Of a stretch of DNA of 64,000 nt, positions 1 to 7,450 are shown piece by piece. Within the stretch, counting starts at the first letter, position 1, and every line of letters starts with the position of its first letter. The notes under the pieces are model-generated. The model searched no databases and was not told the DNA's origin. It saw nothing but the letters and a program-made list of their open reading frames with translations. The stretch is from Deferribacteres bacterium (GTDB lineage: Bacteria; Zhuqueibacterota; Zhuqueibacteria; Zhuqueibacterales; Geothermadaptataceae), in assembly GCA_020633675.1 (NCBI GenBank), contig JACKDE010000007.1:62001-126000 (forward strand), in the 5' to 3' direction. The position numbers and the translations under genes were made by a program.

Positions 1-346
1 CTAAGCAAACACCACGATGCCGTTGTCCGTAGTGTGCCCACATTTGTGAATTTGAAAATCCAGGTTCTCCTGCTTTGCCGTTTGTGCTAAAGGAAACAAA
101 TGCGCATCTTTTTTTAAATTCGTTTGTTTTGTCGAGAACTTCCTTATATAAATGATAATCGCTCGAATTAATCCCTGATATTACCCACGGCTCAAACTCA
201 TTCGGATCATTCGTACCTTCTAACGGCGACAATTTTAGTGTGCGATCAGGGAAAATATATTCCAAAAAAATATCAGCAGATGTATAATGGTAAATTACAT
301 TGCTATCTTCAGCCAGTTTTTTTTCATGTTTAGATAAATGCATCAT
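1..346 (-). CDS. DUF2971 family protein, N-terminal part, cut by window edge
   Basis: I translated this by hand: 115 codons stay open from an ATG at 346 to the left edge. The product begins MMHLSKHEKKLAEDSN and contains VIYHYTSADIFLEYIF, LEGTNDPNEFEPW and MWAHYGQRHRGVCL. The N-terminal (V/L)YHYTS start, the NDP(N/F)E element and the 'MWAHYG..H.GVCL' element are the hallmarks of DUF2971 proteins. The function of that family is unknown; members are often found in accessory and defence-associated regions. A second ATG follows at 343. AAGGATCAGGATTA just upstream supplies a Shine-Dalgarno. The DNA is clearly more AT-rich than the SDR gene next to it, which fits horizontal acquisition. The family call rests on motif recognition, and the C-terminus lies outside the window. 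Confidence 0.75.
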   Translation of the reverse strand, partial: MMHLSKHEKKLAEDSNVIYHYTSADIFLEYIFPDRTLKLSPLEGTNDPNEFEPWVISGINSSDYHLYKEVLDKTNEFKKRCAFVSFSTNGKAGEPGFSNSQMWAHYGQRHRGVCL

Positions 347-720
347 TAATCCTGATCCTTTCCACATCATTGCCTTTTAATGTGGATGCTTTTACCGGTT
401 TTCAATGCAGTACCAATAACTATCCAATTATACAAGTCGTATAAAAACGCTATTTTTAGCTTTTCTTGTCGTGTATTACACAATTGCCAATTCTTTCTAA
501 CAACCGAATTTTAAAAAACTTACTTAAAGAATGCAAGCAGGTTATTTGCTCGTTATCTGAGTCGTATAAGAACAGAATTTTTCTTTATCCGACAATTGAG
601 TCACAGTAGATCAGAGGGCTTCGTACACCTTTTCCTCCTCTGTTAGTCTGGTTTTTCGATTTTGAACGTAAATCACCTATTTGAGAATATTGCAAGTGTA
701 CACGACTGGGGGGTAAAACC
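347..720. other. AT-rich gene-free stretch with an imperfect 24-bp direct repeat
   Basis: No convincing gene is seen on either strand. Two related segments, 434-457 and 559-582, share 19 of 24 bases around the core GTCGTATAA followed by an AT-rich tail ending in TTTTT. They are 125 bp apart in direct orientation. Their role is unknown; they may be remnants of a mobile element or the upstream region of the DUF2971 gene. Confidence 0.4.
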
Positions 721-1425
721 TCACGGATTGCTCGGCCGAATATCGATCTCGCTGACCATGGCGTTTTGCGGCAGTTTCAGCATGTGCAAAATGCTGTCCG
801 CCACATCCTGCGATTGAATGATGCGGGCTTTCTTTTCCGGGCTTTGCTGCGAGAATTCGGTCGCGACCGAGCCGGGGCAGATGGCCAGCACCCGCAGGCC
901 GTTTTTGCGTTCTTCCAACATCAGGCAGCGGCTGAAGCCGAGCAAGGCATGCTTGGTCGCTGCATAGCCGCCACCACCGACAAAGGCGTTTTTGCCCGCC
1001 AACGAGGCGACGTTGATCACAGCCGATTCGCCGGCTTTGCGCAGGTGGGGCAGCGCCTCGCGGGTGGCGAGAAACACGCCGCGCATGTTCAAATCGAACA
1101 TTTCGTCCCACTGGGCGGTGGTCAGGTCGGCAACCGGCGCGAAGTGCCCGAGCCCGGCATTGTTCACCAGCACATCGATACCGCCAAACGCCTCGACCGT
1201 GCCCGCAATCATCGCTTTGATGTCCTGTTCGTCGCGCATATCGCCGCAGAAAATGTGCGCTTTACCGCCACGCTTTTCGATCTCGGCCGCGACCCCTTGC
1301 AGCAGTTTTTCGCTGCGGGCGGAAATGGTGACATTGGCGCCTTGCTCTGCCAGCGTCAGCGCGATGGCTTTGCCGATGCCCTTGCTGGCGCCGGTGACGA
1401 TGGCGGTTTTATTATTTAGGTCCAT
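721..1425 (-). CDS. SDR-family NAD(P)-dependent oxidoreductase
   Basis: This is a classical short-chain dehydrogenase/reductase of 234 residues. Visible signatures are the Rossmann nucleotide-binding motif TGASKGIG near the N-terminus, the NNAG motif, the catalytic Ser in INVASLAGK, and the YxxxK pair in GYAATKHALLG. It ends in PSNP without a membrane segment, so a soluble cytoplasmic enzyme is expected. The substrate cannot be read from sequence; the AEIEKRGGKA and CPGSVATEF segments resemble the 3-oxoacyl-ACP reductase-like and sugar-dehydrogenase-like branches. I chose ATG at 1425 because GAAGGAG lies about 9 nt upstream; an in-frame GTG at 1449 would put the Shine-Dalgarno inside the gene. 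It stands alone between the DUF2971 region and the M16C peptidase. Confidence 0.88.
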   Translation of the reverse strand: MDLNNKTAIVTGASKGIGKAIALTLAEQGANVTISARSEKLLQGVAAEIEKRGGKAHIFCGDMRDEQDIKAMIAGTVEAFGGIDVLVNNAGLGHFAPVADLTTAQWDEMFDLNMRGVFLATREALPHLRKAGESAVINVASLAGKNAFVGGGGYAATKHALLGFSRCLMLEERKNGLRVLAICPGSVATEFSQQSPEKKARIIQSQDVADSILHMLKLPQNAMVSEIDIRPSNP

Positions 1426-1773
1426 TGGATGGGTCTCCTTCTTTGACACGATTTACAGGATTAACGGGATCGAATACTGATTTTGATGGCAGGGACATGG
1501 TGCGCTATGCCCGGCGCCCGGCGATTTAAATTAGAAGTTTGGTTATTTGGCAAAATAGGTGCTTCCGAGGCTGTCGCAAAAGTCTAAAACTGTCATGCAG
1601 GAGGCATCTATTTTGACTCTTTATCCAGATTTTGAGCGTCGTTTCTACCTGGGTGCAAAATAGATTCTATCCAGAATGACACAAAAACAGGTTTTTCGAC
1701 ATTTTCTCCAGCATGACAGTGCCGGATCCTCACCTCAATTTTGCCTCTTCACATCAGCCGTCACACGTTCCCC
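1426..1773. other. Intergenic region between SDR and M16C genes, rich in repeats
   Basis: No gene is visible. The right half holds three copies of a dispersed repeat, annotated separately, in one forward and two inverted orientations. A loose sigma-54-like match on the plus strand near 1549-1564 faces no plus-strand gene. Confidence 0.5.
1591..1721. repeat. Three copies of a dispersed palindromic intergenic repeat
   Basis: Copy A is TGTCATGCAGGAGGCATCTA and following bases (1591-1617, plus). Copy B is GTGTCATTCTGGATAGAATC and following bases read on the minus strand (1657-1682). Copy C is CACTGTCATGCTGGAGAAAA read on the minus strand (1701-1721). A and the minus copies can pair, so the block may fold into a hairpin. 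Copy A matches the repeat at 17652-17678 at 25 of 27 positions. The core TGTCAT(G/T)C(A/T/C)GGA resembles dispersed short repeats known from other FCB genomes. Confidence 0.65.
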
Positions 1774-4686
1774 TCAAAGCACCTTGGTCACTTTCAGCCA
1801 GCCGCCATTGGCTTTGTTGGCTTCGGCGATGGCGTCGTGCGAACCCAGCACCGAAACGATGCCTTTTTCGCGCACGGCGTCGAGCGCCTCGGCAAAGGCA
1901 CGGAAATCAGCCTCGCTGGTCGCCAGCACCTGATCGCGAAGCTGCTGGATGTCCGCATCGGATTCGCCGGCAAGATAGCGTCCCATGGAGGTGTATCCCT
2001 TGGCATCCGGCAATTGGTAGCCGTCGATATCGCCGATGGTGCCGATCACACTCTTGACAATTTCCTCGCGTGATAGCGAAACATTTTTCAGAAAATGCGC
2101 CGCATTATCATAATTCTCAATGGTTTTCAGCACGTTCGGATCGCGATACGACAGGTAGGTGAACACGCCGGTGCGGCGGTCGAAAGTGCAAAAGCCGCCA
2201 TATGCACCGCCTTGCACCCGCACGCGATCCCACAACCAGGTGGTTTTCAGATATTTTTGCACCACCAGCGACGAGCCATGAAAGGCATAGCCGAGGTCGT
2301 ATAAATTGGCGCCTTTGCCGACGTAATTGACTTGCGCCGGCATCGCCAGGCCTTCGAAGGGCTCACCAGCTTCGCGCTGCCAGCTCGCCTGTGGTGTGTC
2401 GGCAAAAGGCAGGTTCGTGATGAACTTTTCGAGTCGCGGCTGGAACTGCTGCCAGTTATCGCGGTCGATGGTGACGTTGCAAACCAGGTTTTTGCGATTG
2501 AATGCCAACTTGCGGATCTGTTCGAATTTGCTGAGTACCGACTGCCAGTCGTTTTTGGCTTGCTGTTGCAAGTGCCGCAAGAAAAACAGGTAACTGATCC
2601 CGCTCATTTTTTCATTCAGCCAGCCGGCTTCGCTAAAATGTGATTTCAGACGGCTGTTGACATAGCCATGCCCGGATGGAATGATGCTCGATTCCAGGCT
2701 GGCTTTTTCGTCCAAAATCATCTGCAAAAAGCGTTCGCGATTGTCGAATTGCACTTTGCGAATGATGTCATCCATGATGGCGAGCATGTCATCAAGTTGC
2801 GGCATCAGCGCTTTGCCGCGCAGCATCAACATCACTCTGGCTTCAGCTTTGCCATTTTGTGAGGCGCTGTATACGGTCGGCGAAACACCGCCGGTTGTGC
2901 GGCCGATGCGCTGGAAAAGCTGAACATAATTTTGTTCGGTAGTGCCGATTTCCAGCAAGGCGCGGCTGAAAAGGGGCAGGTACGGCAGCAAATCCTGTGG
3001 CAAAGTATGAAGGTCAAAACCGACCGCCAGATAGACGATGCCATTGGTGAACAGGTCGTGATAAAGAATTTCCGCCTGGTCTTTTTGTAGCACTTCGAGC
3101 GGGATTTTTTTGCTGTCTTTTTCGATGTCGGATAAAAGCAGGGTGGGGAGTTTGGCTAAATCTTCCGGTGCGTCCGGGCGCTCCTGCCGTGCTTTCAGCT
3201 CTATGGTGTTGGCGATGACGGCCTGCACATCCGTGTCGTTCATCGCTTCACGCGCTTTGGCCAGCCTGTCTTTTTCGCGCTGCTCTTCCTGTTTGCCCAA
3301 TTTTGCATCCGGCGACAAAATCAGGGTGACGCGGTGCGGATTATCGAGCAGATGCTGTTGAATCAGTTCTTCGAAAAAACGCGGATTTTCAGCCAGTGCC
3401 GTTTTGAGTTCAGCAAGCGTCTTTTCAAAGCCAAGGGCTTCCAGTGGATCGCAGTCGTAGATCCAGGTCGCCAGTGCACGCAACATCAGCACCAGCCCGC
3501 GCGGGTAACTGCCGGTGTTGTTTTCGCGCAGCCGAAATTCGACCGTGTTCATGGAAGCCGCGATGGTATCTGCTTCGATACCGTTTTTTGCCAGTGATTC
3601 GAGCGTGTCGAGAATCAGCTTCTCGACGGCAGCGGTGTTTTCTTCGGCGATGCCTTTCAATCCGGTGGAAAAGTACATTTGCCGCAATTCAGTTTCCATG
3701 CCGGTGCCAGTAACGTCTTCGCCGAGGCCGGAATCGATCAGCGCTTTGTAAAGCGGTGCAGCCGGTGTGCCGAGCAGCACATGCCCCAACACCGCCAGGG
3801 CCGATGCGGTGAAAATATCGCCATTTTCCGGCAGCAGCCAGTTGAGGGTGAGCATGGATTTGTTTTGCTCATCGTCTTCGCCTGCCTGATATTTTTTGTG
3901 GATGGTTTTCGGATCGCTAAAGGCGCTTTGAAGCGCAATCGTCGAATCGATGTCTTTTTTGTCAAAATCTTGTAGGTACTCGTTGAGCAGACGCAGACGC
4001 TCTTCGACAGGATCGTCGCCATAACAATAAATACGGCTGTTGGATGGATGATAGTAGTTTTCGTGGAAGTTTTTGAACTGTTCCCAGGTCAAGTCCGGTA
4101 TGTTTTCCGGATGGCCGCCAGATTCATGCTGATAGGTGTTGTCCGGAAACACTACCTGCTGCGAATATTCGCCAAGCACCCGATCTGGGGATGAATAGTT
4201 GCCTTTCATTTCATTGAAAACGACGCCTTTATAGATCAAAGGATCGTTGGTGTTTTCCAGCTCGTAGTGCCAGCCTTCCTGTTGTAGCGTAAAAGGCGTC
4301 AGACTGGGGTAAAAGACCGCATCGAGATAGACATCGACCAGGTTATAAAAATCTTTGAGATTGGTGCTTGCCACCGGATAGCAGGTGCGGTCCGGGTAGG
4401 TAAAAGCATTTAAAAAGGTATTCAGCGAGCCTTTGATCAACTCGACGAATGGCTCCTTTACCGGATATTTGCGCGAGCCGCACAGCACTGAATGTTCCAT
4501 AATATGAGCAATGCCAGTTGAGTCGTCAGCGGGAGTGCGGAAGGTAATGCCGAATACTTTGTTTTCGTCGTCGTTTTGCAGCGACAGCAGTTCGGCACCG
4601 CTTTTTGTATGCCGATACCATTGCGCCTTGGTATTGATTTCCGGGATGTCCTGTTCTTTAATCAGCTCAAATCCGTGAGTTGCCAT
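1774..4686 (-). CDS. M16C-family zinc metallopeptidase (presequence-protease type)
   Basis: The 970-residue product has the size and layout of the single-chain M16C peptidases (PreP/falcilysin type), which degrade peptides in a closed two-half chamber. The inverted zinc motif HxxEH is at residues 61-65 (HIMEH), with the distal zinc Glu probably at 159 in VVFNEMKG. A glycine-rich GGAYGGFCTF segment lies in the C-terminal half, where the family carries its Arg/Tyr substrate-binding elements; a YRDPN follows. There is no signal peptide, so a cytosolic peptide-clearing role is likely. ATG at 4686 is preceded by GAGGACACG. No operon partner is adjacent on the same strand, and the upstream gene is divergent. 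Confidence 0.9.
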   Translation of the reverse strand: MATHGFELIKEQDIPEINTKAQWYRHTKSGAELLSLQNDDENKVFGITFRTPADDSTGIAHIMEHSVLCGSRKYPVKEPFVELIKGSLNTFLNAFTYPDRTCYPVASTNLKDFYNLVDVYLDAVFYPSLTPFTLQQEGWHYELENTNDPLIYKGVVFNEMKGNYSSPDRVLGEYSQQVVFPDNTYQHESGGHPENIPDLTWEQFKNFHENYYHPSNSRIYCYGDDPVEERLRLLNEYLQDFDKKDIDSTIALQSAFSDPKTIHKKYQAGEDDEQNKSMLTLNWLLPENGDIFTASALAVLGHVLLGTPAAPLYKALIDSGLGEDVTGTGMETELRQMYFSTGLKGIAEENTAAVEKLILDTLESLAKNGIEADTIAASMNTVEFRLRENNTGSYPRGLVLMLRALATWIYDCDPLEALGFEKTLAELKTALAENPRFFEELIQQHLLDNPHRVTLILSPDAKLGKQEEQREKDRLAKAREAMNDTDVQAVIANTIELKARQERPDAPEDLAKLPTLLLSDIEKDSKKIPLEVLQKDQAEILYHDLFTNGIVYLAVGFDLHTLPQDLLPYLPLFSRALLEIGTTEQNYVQLFQRIGRTTGGVSPTVYSASQNGKAEARVMLMLRGKALMPQLDDMLAIMDDIIRKVQFDNRERFLQMILDEKASLESSIIPSGHGYVNSRLKSHFSEAGWLNEKMSGISYLFFLRHLQQQAKNDWQSVLSKFEQIRKLAFNRKNLVCNVTIDRDNWQQFQPRLEKFITNLPFADTPQASWQREAGEPFEGLAMPAQVNYVGKGANLYDLGYAFHGSSLVVQKYLKTTWLWDRVRVQGGAYGGFCTFDRRTGVFTYLSYRDPNVLKTIENYDNAAHFLKNVSLSREEIVKSVIGTIGDIDGYQLPDAKGYTSMGRYLAGESDADIQQLRDQVLATSEADFRAFAEALDAVREKGIVSVLGSHDAIAEANKANGGWLKVTKVL

Positions 4687-4947
4687 CGTGTCCTCATTTC
4701 AATTCGATATTAAAATCGATTTAGTTGTGAAATTGACTTTGAAATATTTTGCAGCGATATGCCTTCACGCCGTCTTTGCGTGAGGCTCGTTTATCGTGCC
4801 GGTTTTTTTCATTCAAGTGCATGCTGCTTAAGCAAAAACTAATTTAACGGATTAGCCCCGAAAATTCAAGCATTTGGTTGAACAAGGGTTGTTTTCTGAA
4901 AATTTGATCGCTACTTTGCGCTGCATTAGCCAATGAGGAAGGAACTC

Positions 4948-7296
4948 ATGCCGAAAAAACACCAATTTCTTTTGCTTCTCGCTGGATTGCTGCTTTATGT
5001 CGCTGCATGCAGCACCCAAAAGTCCACAGACCAGGTTGCCGATAACGCCTATCAGCCAGTGATCGCGCTGCTGGAAGATGCTATTCAATATCAAATGAAA
5101 GATAAGGCGTTGCCTGCCGTTTCCATCGCATTGGTGGATGACCAAAAAGTGGTGTGGGCGAAGGGATTTGGCTTTGCCGATCCGGAAAATAAAAAGCGCG
5201 CCAGCGCCAACACGATTTACCGCGTCGGCTCGGTTTCCAAATTGTTTACCGACATCGCTATCATGCAATTGGTGGAAAAAGGCGAAATCGAACTCGATGC
5301 GCCTGTAACTACCTACCTGCCTGAATTTGCTCCCCGAAATTCATTTGAGAAGAAAATCACCTTGCGGCAGTTGATGTCCCACCGATCGGGACTGGTGCGC
5401 GAGCCGCCAGTCGGACACTATTTCGATCCTACGGCACCGACCCTGCAGGCAACGGTGGCCAGCCTGAATGAGACTGAATTGGTGTACGAACCCGAAGCGC
5501 GCACCAAATACTCCAACGCCGGCATAGCGACGGTCGGCTATGTGCTTGAAAAGCTTAAAAATCAGCCCTTCGCAGAATATGTCCGCGAAGCGGTTTTGCG
5601 GCCATTGGGCATGCAAGTCAGTGCCTTTGCGCCAAGCGGGCAAATAAATGTTGAACTGGCTAAAGCCGAAATGTGGAGCTATGATGGCCGCTCATTTGCC
5701 GCGCCGACATTTGAGCTGGGGATGTCACCAGCTGGCAGCATGTATGCACCTGTTTTGGAATTGGCGCAATTCATGAAAGTGCTGTTTAATGACGGTATCG
5801 GGCCGAATGGAATCGTTCTACAGCCCGAAACACTGCAACAAATGTGGACGCCTCAATTTGCTGACACCGGTGAGCGTTATGGTTTTGGGATCGGTTTTTC
5901 GCTGTCTGAGCTGGAAGGGCAGCTATGCATCGGACACGGCGGCGCTATTTATGGATTCGCTACGCAGCTGTCGGCGTTGCCGGATTCGAAACTCGGTGTG
6001 ATCGTAGTAACTTCGATGGACATCGCAAACAGTGCGATGACACAGATTGCGGATTTAGCCTTGCAGTCGATGCTGGCGCATAAAAATGGCAAGTCGCTGC
6101 CTGCGGTGCACAAAACATCGGCAATCAATCCTGAATTGGCGCGCGCCCTTGATGGCACCTACCACTCGGGAGATCATCAAATCGAATTGGTCGAGCGCAA
6201 TGGTGAACTCTACTTGTGGCACGGCAGCATGCGCCTCAGACTTAAGCAGGATGGTTATCACCTTGTTGCGGATGACCGGCACGGCTATGGAACGCTTGTT
6301 ATGCCGCAGGGAACTGACGTGGTAAAGATCGGCGATCGGCGCTACGAGCGTGTGCCTTCGAAATTGCCACCGTTAGCAAAAAGCGAATTTCTTGGACTCA
6401 TCGGCGAATATGGCTGGGATCACAATGTTTTGTTTGTTTTCGAGAAAAACAACCAGCTGCACTGTCTGATCGAATGGGGATTTGTTTATCCGTTGCAACA
6501 AATCGACAAAGATGTTTTTGCATTCCCGGACTATGGCTTGTATCATGGCGAAAAGCTTCAATTTAAACGCGATGCAATGGGCAGAGCTGAGCGCGTGATC
6601 AGCGCCGGCATTCAGTTTGACCGGAGAAGCCTGGGTGTTGAAGACGGGGCCACCTTTCGAATAGAGCCGGTGCAGCCTGTGGAGGCGCTTCGAAAAATTG
6701 CACGTGCTGCAACGCCGCCAGAACAGGCAGATGATCTGTTGCTACCGGATTTAGTCGAATTATCGACGCTGGATAGCACGTTGAAATTTGATATTCGCTA
6801 TGCGACGACCAATAACTTTATGAGCACGGTTTTTTATAAACAGCCGCGTGCTTTCATGCAGCGGCCGGCGTCGCAGGCTTTGATTCGTGCCCACCAAAAG
6901 CTAAAAAAGCAGGGCTATGGTTTGCTGATCCACGATGCCTATCGCCCATGGTTTGTCACCAAAATGTTTTGGGATGCTACGCCTGAGAATATGAAAGATT
7001 TTGTCGCCGATCCGCAGAGCGGCTCGATCCACAATCGCGGTGCTGCGGTGGATTTAACGTTGTATGATTTGGAGACCGGCAAACCTGCTCAGATGGTCGG
7101 TGGCTACGATGAATTTTCTGAACGTTCCTTTCCGCAGTATGTCGGCGGCACTTCGCGTCAACGCTGGCTGCGAGAATTGCTTCGCGATGCGATGGAAGAA
7201 GAAGGTTTTGAAGTTTATCGCTATGAATGGTGGCATTTTAACGATCAGAATGCTGCAAAGTATCCGATTTTGAACCTGGAGTTTGATGAGTTGTAG
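4948..7296 (+). CDS. Lipoprotein fusion: beta-lactamase-fold serine hydrolase + VanX-type D-Ala-D-Ala dipeptidase
   Basis: The protein has 782 residues. A lipoprotein signal ends in VAAC (Cys21). Residues about 40-380 form a class C beta-lactamase/DD-peptidase-like domain with SVSK (Ser95, Lys98), YSN (188-190) and HGG (330-332). Residues about 395-590 form an accessory beta-rich region. Residues about 600-782 are a M15D (VanX/DdpX) dipeptidase: an Arg in DAYRP (666), SIHNRGAAVD giving zinc ligands His695 and Asp702, and EWWH giving catalytic Glu760 and ligand His763. The spacing matches VanX. The combination suggests cleavage of D-Ala-containing peptides outside the inner membrane, for example turnover or salvage of peptidoglycan peptides; this is inference. 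I chose ATG 4948 over ATG 4933 because GAGGAAGGA sits 5 nt before it. Confidence 0.85.
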   Translation: MPKKHQFLLLLAGLLLYVAACSTQKSTDQVADNAYQPVIALLEDAIQYQMKDKALPAVSIALVDDQKVVWAKGFGFADPENKKRASANTIYRVGSVSKLFTDIAIMQLVEKGEIELDAPVTTYLPEFAPRNSFEKKITLRQLMSHRSGLVREPPVGHYFDPTAPTLQATVASLNETELVYEPEARTKYSNAGIATVGYVLEKLKNQPFAEYVREAVLRPLGMQVSAFAPSGQINVELAKAEMWSYDGRSFAAPTFELGMSPAGSMYAPVLELAQFMKVLFNDGIGPNGIVLQPETLQQMWTPQFADTGERYGFGIGFSLSELEGQLCIGHGGAIYGFATQLSALPDSKLGVIVVTSMDIANSAMTQIADLALQSMLAHKNGKSLPAVHKTSAINPELARALDGTYHSGDHQIELVERNGELYLWHGSMRLRLKQDGYHLVADDRHGYGTLVMPQGTDVVKIGDRRYERVPSKLPPLAKSEFLGLIGEYGWDHNVLFVFEKNNQLHCLIEWGFVYPLQQIDKDVFAFPDYGLYHGEKLQFKRDAMGRAERVISAGIQFDRRSLGVEDGATFRIEPVQPVEALRKIARAATPPEQADDLLLPDLVELSTLDSTLKFDIRYATTNNFMSTVFYKQPRAFMQRPASQALIRAHQKLKKQGYGLLIHDAYRPWFVTKMFWDATPENMKDFVADPQSGSIHNRGAAVDLTLYDLETGKPAQMVGGYDEFSERSFPQYVGGTSRQRWLRELLRDAMEEEGFEVYRYEWWHFNDQNAAKYPILNLEFDEL

Positions 7297-7450
7297 TGTC
7301 TTGAGCGTGAATCATTTAAATTGTTTTCGACCGTGCCACAACCACAGGTATTCCCATTAGCTCATAAGCAAGCCTTATTTGCAGGCATTTTTTGATGATT
7401 GGCATAAATCATGTTTCGTTTTCCCACCCACAAAAAGGAGTTTTTTGGCT

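Noticed and set aside
766..1419. Long plus-strand frame opposite the SDR gene
   Set aside because: It is a shadow of a strongly coding minus-strand gene and has no recognisable motif.
1549..1564. Sigma-54-like sequence on the plus strand
   Set aside because: TGGCAAAATAGGTGCT has the right GG/GC spacing, but only weak bases between, and no plus-strand gene follows.
7402..7420. Second possible sigma-54 promoter before the PKD gene
   Set aside because: TGGCAT is followed by ATGT in the -12 position, so the essential GC is missing.
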